Below, in pieces: positions 60,931 through 64,000 of a DNA stretch of 64,000 nucleotides (the stretch's first letter is position 1; each line of letters begins with the position of its first letter). The notes beneath the pieces are model-generated. The model had not been told where the DNA came from and made no database searches. It saw only the letters and a program-made list of their open reading frames with translations. Source of the DNA: Sipunculus nudus (lineage: Eukaryota; Annelida; Sipuncula; Golfingiida; Sipunculidae); contig CM049317.1 in NCBI GenBank assembly GCA_026874595.1, positions 17,531,382 to 17,595,381 on the forward strand, given 5' to 3'. Made by a program: the position numbers and the translations under genes.

Positions 60931-63097
60931 CATATAGTCACCGCTACAAATACAAATACCTAATCATGTATTGAAAAGGAATGACGACACTTCAGTTCAT
61001 TTTAATATAAATCACTTCGGACTGCCTCGCTTATTTTTTTATGTGCATTTTGTTACTGATATGTACTCTATCAGGTACACTTGTACTCAGTAGCACCATT
61101 TACTCTTTATCTAATAAATATTGGATAAAACGTTAAAATTAACTTAATTAATGGCAAATCCTTTATACTGACAAGGAACTCCTGAATAAGATGACAAGTG
61201 CTTCCTTTTTGTGTGAACAGTGTATGCTCTCTTCCTTTTGATAAGCATGATTTATGAATGTTTTGGCACGGGTATAAAACATTAACGCTCGGCTGCTCGC
61301 CAACAGTACTAACACCAATGTCTGAACTCAATTGCCGAGTGAACCATATATCAGTACATGCCCCTGATACCGCCCTTTTGACAGAAGCAGATGTTTCATA
61401 TGGAACTAATATGCTAATTATTATAAATTCCAACTTTACTTTTTTTAAATGAAATTAATATTAATTATAAAAGATTCTCAACTATAATTTAATACTGAAA
61501 TTAATATTCGATTTCACACTTTTTAACTCTTTTGAAGTAAGGAATACCTAAGAACATCCACACGTTTATACTTAGTGGACACATGACCAAATGTGAAATT
61601 TAATCATTGTAACCAAACATAATCCAAACTGTAACAAATGTCTAGAAACACATAATAATTAGACATCTAACTTTCAGGACGTTTTTCTTAATCTAACCGA
61701 TCTACACAAATTGGTTGCTACTTTGGCGGCAGCGGTGCAATATTTAACGATACGGTACGCATCACGATACTGTGCTCAGGATAGGATACATGGTACAATA
61801 CAGACAAGTTGTATAAAAGGTTAAATCACAAGCTCATATCTTAAAGTTCGACATGCCATTGTCTGCACGCTTCGTGGATATTGGATCTTGTTTTGGTTTA
61901 TGCATCGGTTAGGTCTATCAGATACCGATTCTCTGCTTCCTGGCAAATCACGTATCGCCTTAAAACGCTGGTCCGTTCTTTTGGGTTGCACAACATTTTC
62001 AACGTAAAGATACAGGGTCGTATGAAAATAACGAAACGATATATGATTTTGTATCGCGGTGTATTGGTGCACGGTGAATCTTTACAGGTTTATTTGTTTA
62101 AAATATTTCCTTCCGGTATATGCTACAATATATATAATAAGCAAATCTCATCGCCCGGAAAGAAATCGATAGGCGTCATAATAGCGTGTTGGGTTTGTTC
62201 AGTGCCGGAACGCCCGAGAAGCTGAAAACACATCTAGGATACTGAATGTGTGAAGATGCAGCCGAGTGTGAACTGTTGAAATGTTTCACGTATAGACCTC
62301 GTGAGCCACTCTGCGCGGTTGGTCGAAAAATATGATGCATCGGCTTGTTTGGTATAGCATTTGTATTGGCCTTCAGGCAGGCATATCGGCCTTGCTTGGC
62401 TCAGGGCAATACGAAGACACAACTGAACAGACCAGTTAATAACAGAATAGAAATTAGAACTAGAATAAAAATTATTGATTGTTTATATAGGTGTATATAT
62501 ATATTCCTAAAGTGGTACTTAAGGAAACACCTTAGACCATATATAGGGAATTAAGGCAACAGCATACTTAGGGCAACAATTTTGCGTCCCCCTAATTTTT
62601 ATTGAACTAACATGCAATGAGCAGCCATCGAGTGACTCTATCATTAATACAGAAACTAGATGTAATATCATTCTATGGATATATGATATTATTAGATACC
62701 AAATGTTAAGTCTGTTAAGGCTTCGACCTTAGAAATTCTTACTTATGTATAATCTGCTCTATATATGATTTTGGAACTGCACCTGCTTCCCTTAAACTTG
62801 CCACAAAAATATTTTCTTCAATATCTCGTACACTACCCTGTGAAAAATATGCGTTTAAATACGAGACAACGTCGCGTAAAATTAACATGCCATTTTCCCG
62901 TATTCACTATTATACAGGAATACGCGACTTAGAGGCGTGACATCACGTGTATGTATCGAGTTATCATGGTTTAGCCCATACCGTATCACTTTACTCGAGA
63001 CTGAAGCGGTAATTAACTCCTCCGTGGATATTGCTAATGACACATACATCCCTTGACCATGAGCCCCCCGCCCCGAGATACCAGCATATCCTTGCAG
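60931..63097. other. Spacer; 61,455-61,620 is the partner of 26,990-27,175
   Basis: No recognised gene. A 114-codon plus frame at 61,881-62,225 has no domain that I know and no splice support. Confidence 0.4.
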
Positions 63098-63241
63098 CAG
63101 CGCCCGGCAGGTGACCACAGACAGTGCCCTAGTTGATAAGAGAGCTGACCGCACAGAACTGGTTGAAATTCTCCCGCCTGCAACACCAGTTCACACAAAG
63201 GACCAAGCTCTTCGTGCATGTGTGCAGTGTTATGATTCGAG
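63098..63241 (+). CDS. Exon A of an unrecognised plus-strand gene
   Basis: Acceptor CCTTGCAG, then 47 open codons (SARQVTTDSALVDKRADRTE, then LVEILPPATPVHTKDQALRA and CVQCYDS), and donor CGAG/GTGAGT in phase 2. The following two exons fit in phase and end in a stop, so this looks like the 3' part of a gene; upstream exons are not identified. The CVQC pair after a basic, proline-containing stretch is faintly like the cysteine-rich tail of piggyBac-type transposases, but the later cysteines do not match well, so I leave the family open. Confidence 0.45.
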
Positions 63242-63475
63242 GTGAGTCAAACAGCTAAAATATGTTTCAATGAAATTCACTTGTGAAACCTGCAGAATTC
63301 AGTTTCTGTAGGATATTATGAATGGTAAATTCAATATACTATGTAATTTATAGTCATATGAATCAACATAGAACTGCATCTGCATATTTGTATATATAAT
63401 TATTTGCCTCTTTGGGATTTATTTATTATCAGTGGGGTATACTGTCAGGCAAGGAATGGCCCAGCCTGCTCATGT

Positions 63476-63477
<2 letters not shown>

Positions 63478-63529
<52 letters not shown>
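63478..63529. repeat. (TA)n microsatellite
   Basis: About 26 TA units, in the intron between exons A and B. Confidence 0.95.
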
Positions 63530-63532
<3 letters not shown>

Positions 63533-63571
63533 TATTAACTCAAATTACATTCTTTGTTTTCCTCTCAAAAG

Positions 63572-63645
63572 GAAGCCACTACAGCATTTGAAATTGAAGA
63601 TGAAGAGCACCAGACCCATGCACCACCCACATGTTGTCTTTGCAG
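63572..63645 (+). CDS. Exon B of the same gene
   Basis: Acceptor CTCTCAAAAG, 74 bases, donor GCAG/GTAGGT. Joined to exon A in phase it reads RKPLQHLKLKMKSTRPMHHP and HVVFA, basic and histidine-rich, ending in phase 1. Confidence 0.4.
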
Positions 63646-63847
63646 GTAGGTAAACAAAATCAGGCTTATTTCTTAAGAGACTTCTAAGAATATCTGATGT
63701 TGAAATTCATGACTCAATAAAGTACATCTAGGCATAACTAAATTACATCAAAGTTTTACAATTGTAATATAATATCATATATGGACACGAACCAATGGCC
63801 ATGTTTTATACATAAACAATCATGTTTTGCTCTTTCATTGCTTCCAG

Positions 63848-63885
63848 GATGCAGTTGTGGAAGTATACATCTTAGACCAGAATGA
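63848..63885 (+). CDS. Exon C, terminal, of the same gene
   Basis: Acceptor TTTCATTGCTTCCAG, then in phase GCSCGSIHLRPE and TGA. A different frame of the same exon stays open longer (63,848-63,928: DAVVEVYILDQNDSLTGAFL, then FKGSDV, stop) and looks more protein-like, but it cannot be reached in phase from exon B as drawn. Confidence 0.35.
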
Positions 63886-64000
63886 CAGCCTAACCGGAGC
63901 TTTCTTGTTCAAAGGGTCAGATGTTTAAATTCATCCAAAGCTATGTATCACTGAATATATGCTGGTATGTGTGTGTTTTTGGGAATTTACGCTAGAGATT

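Overview
The window looks like a piece of an animal nuclear genome, most likely a bivalve mollusc. The supporting signs are spliced exons with GT/AG borders, a BEL/Pao LTR retrotransposon, tRNA-derived SINE heads, AT-rich spacers, and many copies of short non-autonomous repeats that end in hairpins beside GTCCGTCC-type tracts, a look I associate with bivalve genomes. The species is inference; I cannot name it.

Host coding content is small. On the minus strand, about 36.2-46.8 kb, lies the wreck of a multi-exon gene related to SAMD3 (sterile alpha motif domain-containing protein 3). It has a split SAM domain, the middle SAMD3 blocks and a C-terminal block, joined by phase-compatible splice sites but carrying several nonsense and frameshift changes. 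At the right edge three phase-compatible plus-strand exons (63,098-63,885) look like the 3' end of an unrecognised gene with a CxxC pair. At the left edge one 36-codon exon (46-154) is bounded by good splice sites. The C-terminal piece of a Mutator-like transposase lies at 637-1,038 on the minus strand.

The rest is mostly repeats. Family B (9.7, 18.8, 27.2, 31.3, 36.8 and 60.8 kb) starts with ACTAGAATA plus a hairpin, ends with a 30-base near-palindrome and carries tandem cores built around the palindrome GGTGGCGCCACC. Family E (16.1, 18.6, 29.2 and 34.8 kb, with fragments at 40.0 and 43.9 kb) has GCGAACCTGTG ends and similar cores. Family F (11.7, 35.5, 39.1, 42.8 and 56.0 kb) starts with a TAGCTCAG hairpin. 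Family D (4.3-5.4 kb) has 331-bp cores and a 31-base terminal hairpin. Family G is a 0.4 kb element at 34.0 kb. There is also a 2.6 kb fold-back element (13.2-15.8 kb), an inverted-repeat element split by a hAT-like element (6.1-9.3 kb), a perfect 936-bp tandem duplication (21.9-23.8 kb) and a 155-bp satellite (1.1-1.9 kb). A young BEL/Pao element with near-identical 939-bp LTRs and a CAGCC target duplication occupies 47,757-55,784.

The most interesting signals are structural. The 12-bp palindrome GGTGGCGCCACC recurs in at least three unrelated repeat families. Its common variants are the two expected from CpG decay, and it contains a CTCF-like core. Hairpins and palindromes in two repeats show paired, compensatory base changes. 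Several families share one plan: a hairpin end, a GACGGAC-type tract and tandem cores. All comparisons were made by eye; boundaries of degenerate repeats are approximate.
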